A stretch of DNA of 38,106 nt from Apilactobacillus ozensis DSM 23829 = JCM 17196 (lineage in GTDB: Bacteria; Bacillota; Bacilli; Lactobacillales; Lactobacillaceae). Below the pieces are notes generated by a model, which searched no databases, was not told the DNA's origin, and worked only from the letters and a program-made list of their open reading frames with translations. Both the position numbers and the translations under genes were made by a program. The DNA lies in assembly GCF_001435995.1 (NCBI RefSeq), contig NZ_AYYQ01000006.1, forward strand, positions 1-38,106, in the 5' to 3' direction. Shown here piece after piece: positions 37,622 to 38,106 of the stretch (its first letter is position 1; each line of letters begins with the position of its first letter).

Positions 37622-38106
37622 ATGAACAGTCAATTTATTAAACTCTACATAGAATTTGAAGAACAAGGTTTAAATCCAACTGAGGTATCTATAATGTCTC
37701 ATCTCTATAATTATGGGGAATTAAGCCTTAAAAATAATTGGATTAAAAATGGCATGGTTTTCGTGAAATACCTACGTGAGTCCTTAGCCGACCAAATCAA
37801 TGTTTCTAAAGATACCATTACTCGTACTGTTAAAAGTTTAGAAGATAAAGGCTGGATCATTGCCAAGCGACAACGTAACGCTGCAACTATCTACTTTTTA
37901 CCTCAATATGAGTTCAATTCATCAGTTAGGAAAACGCAAATTGCAACCCCGGAAAACGCAAATTGCAACCAGAACTATACTAATTTAAATAAACTACATG
38001 CTAATACAGTTAATACAGGGTCAGCAGCTAAAAATGAATCCGTAGTGGATAAAGTTAAACAATGGAGTCAAGCAACGCAACAGAAGTTAGGTTTAACTTT
38101 TAGTTC
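37622..38106 (+). CDS. rep: Plasmid replication initiator Rep, N-terminal part (continues at base 1)
   Basis: This is the first part of a 309-residue protein; the frame crosses the end of the window into base 1 with no stop, and 38051-38106 duplicate 1-56. Residues about 10-105 look like a winged helix (Y-L-R-E-S-L-A-D-Q-I-N-V-S-K-D-T recognition segment, then L-E-D-K-G-W-I), as in RepA_N-type and other Firmicutes theta-plasmid initiators. The start is the ATG 7 nt after AAAAGGAGA at 37606-37614. A promoter and paired operator-like repeats lie just upstream. Two 20-bp iterons sit inside the coding sequence at 37929-37970, where RepA_N plasmids usually keep their origin. It would bind these iterons and recruit the host replisome. 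The family call is from sequence pattern only, but the initiator role is well supported by context. Confidence 0.85.
   Translation, partial: MNSQFIKLYIEFEEQGLNPTEVSIMSHLYNYGELSLKNNWIKNGMVFVKYLRESLADQINVSKDTITRTVKSLEDKGWIIAKRQRNAATIYFLPQYEFNSSVRKTQIATPENANCNQNYTNLNKLHANTVNTGSAAKNESVVDKVKQWSQATQQKLGLTFS
37929..37970 (+). repeat. Two 20-bp iterons inside rep (probable plasmid origin)
   Basis: GGAAAACGCAAATTGCAACC occurs at 37929-37948 and again, base for base, at 37951-37970, a 22-bp period. Because 22 is not a multiple of three, the copies are translated in different frames (R-K-T-Q-I-A-T, then P-E-N-A-N-C-N), so the repeat is kept at the DNA level. An AT-rich stretch with a doubled TAATACAG follows. 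Location inside the initiator gene matches origins of RepA_N-type plasmids. Confidence 0.8.
38051..38106. repeat. Terminal direct repeat marking a circular sequence (second copy)
   Basis: This is an exact copy of bases 1-56. See the first copy. Circular permutation of a headful-packaged phage genome could give the same result, but the rep, parA and centromere-like genes favour a real circular plasmid stage. Confidence 0.9.

Noticed and set aside
1-38106. The 56-bp terminal identity as a real long terminal repeat or cohesive end
   Set aside because: rep reads straight through when the copies are merged, and the length is typical of an assembler overlap.

Overview
The window reads as one complete circular element. 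Bases 38051-38106 repeat bases 1-56 exactly, and one reading frame runs uninterrupted across the join, so the circle is 38,050 bp. It is AT-rich and uses Firmicutes-type signals: strong GGAGG ribosome binding sites and many GTG or TTG starts. The lysozyme tail resembles the DUF5776-type wall-binding domains known from Lactobacillaceae. The gene content is that of a temperate contractile-tailed phage (PBSX/Xkd type) joined to a plasmid backbone, so I read it as a lactobacillus phage-plasmid rather than an integrated prophage.

Layout. (1) 37202-38106 joined to 1-501: plasmid origin region, with a 17-copy heptad array in strict 8-bp register upstream of parA, a rep promoter inside an inverted repeat, and the rep gene with two iterons inside its coding sequence. 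(2) 502-1986: a decayed small gene, a 57-aa gene and a convergent DUF6414-like cargo gene. (3) 2266-3912: lysis cassette (GH25 lysozyme and two holins). (4) 3960-25327, all on the minus strand: tail fibre, baseplate, tape measure, frameshifted chaperone, tube, sheath, head-tail joining, capsid, scaffold, MuF-like head protein with a zinc-protease motif, portal and terminase. (5) 25390-28586: a membrane protein, a tyrosine recombinase with an internally duplicated catalytic half next to a lox/dif-like palindrome, small proteins and a RinA/DUF722-like regulator. (6) 28589-31825: early genes, including an HNH nuclease and a DnaD-like initiator carrying four 22-bp-spaced iterons. (7) 31842-32673: genetic switch with Cro-like and CI-like genes and an operator array. 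(8) 32779-34868: membrane proteins, probably lysogenic cargo. (9) 35008-35383: a candidate type I toxin-antitoxin locus. (10) 35453-37201: parA followed by three small DNA-binding-protein-like genes.

How it fits together: the Rep/iteron, ParA/heptad, recombinase/palindrome and toxin-antitoxin parts would handle copying, partition, dimer resolution and retention of the quiescent circle. The CI/Cro switch would then release the DnaD-like initiator for lytic replication and the RinA-like regulator for the late operon. The two initiators share a C-terminal tail, which suggests both dock on the same host replication factor. All functions are inferred by eye from sequence; no database search was run.
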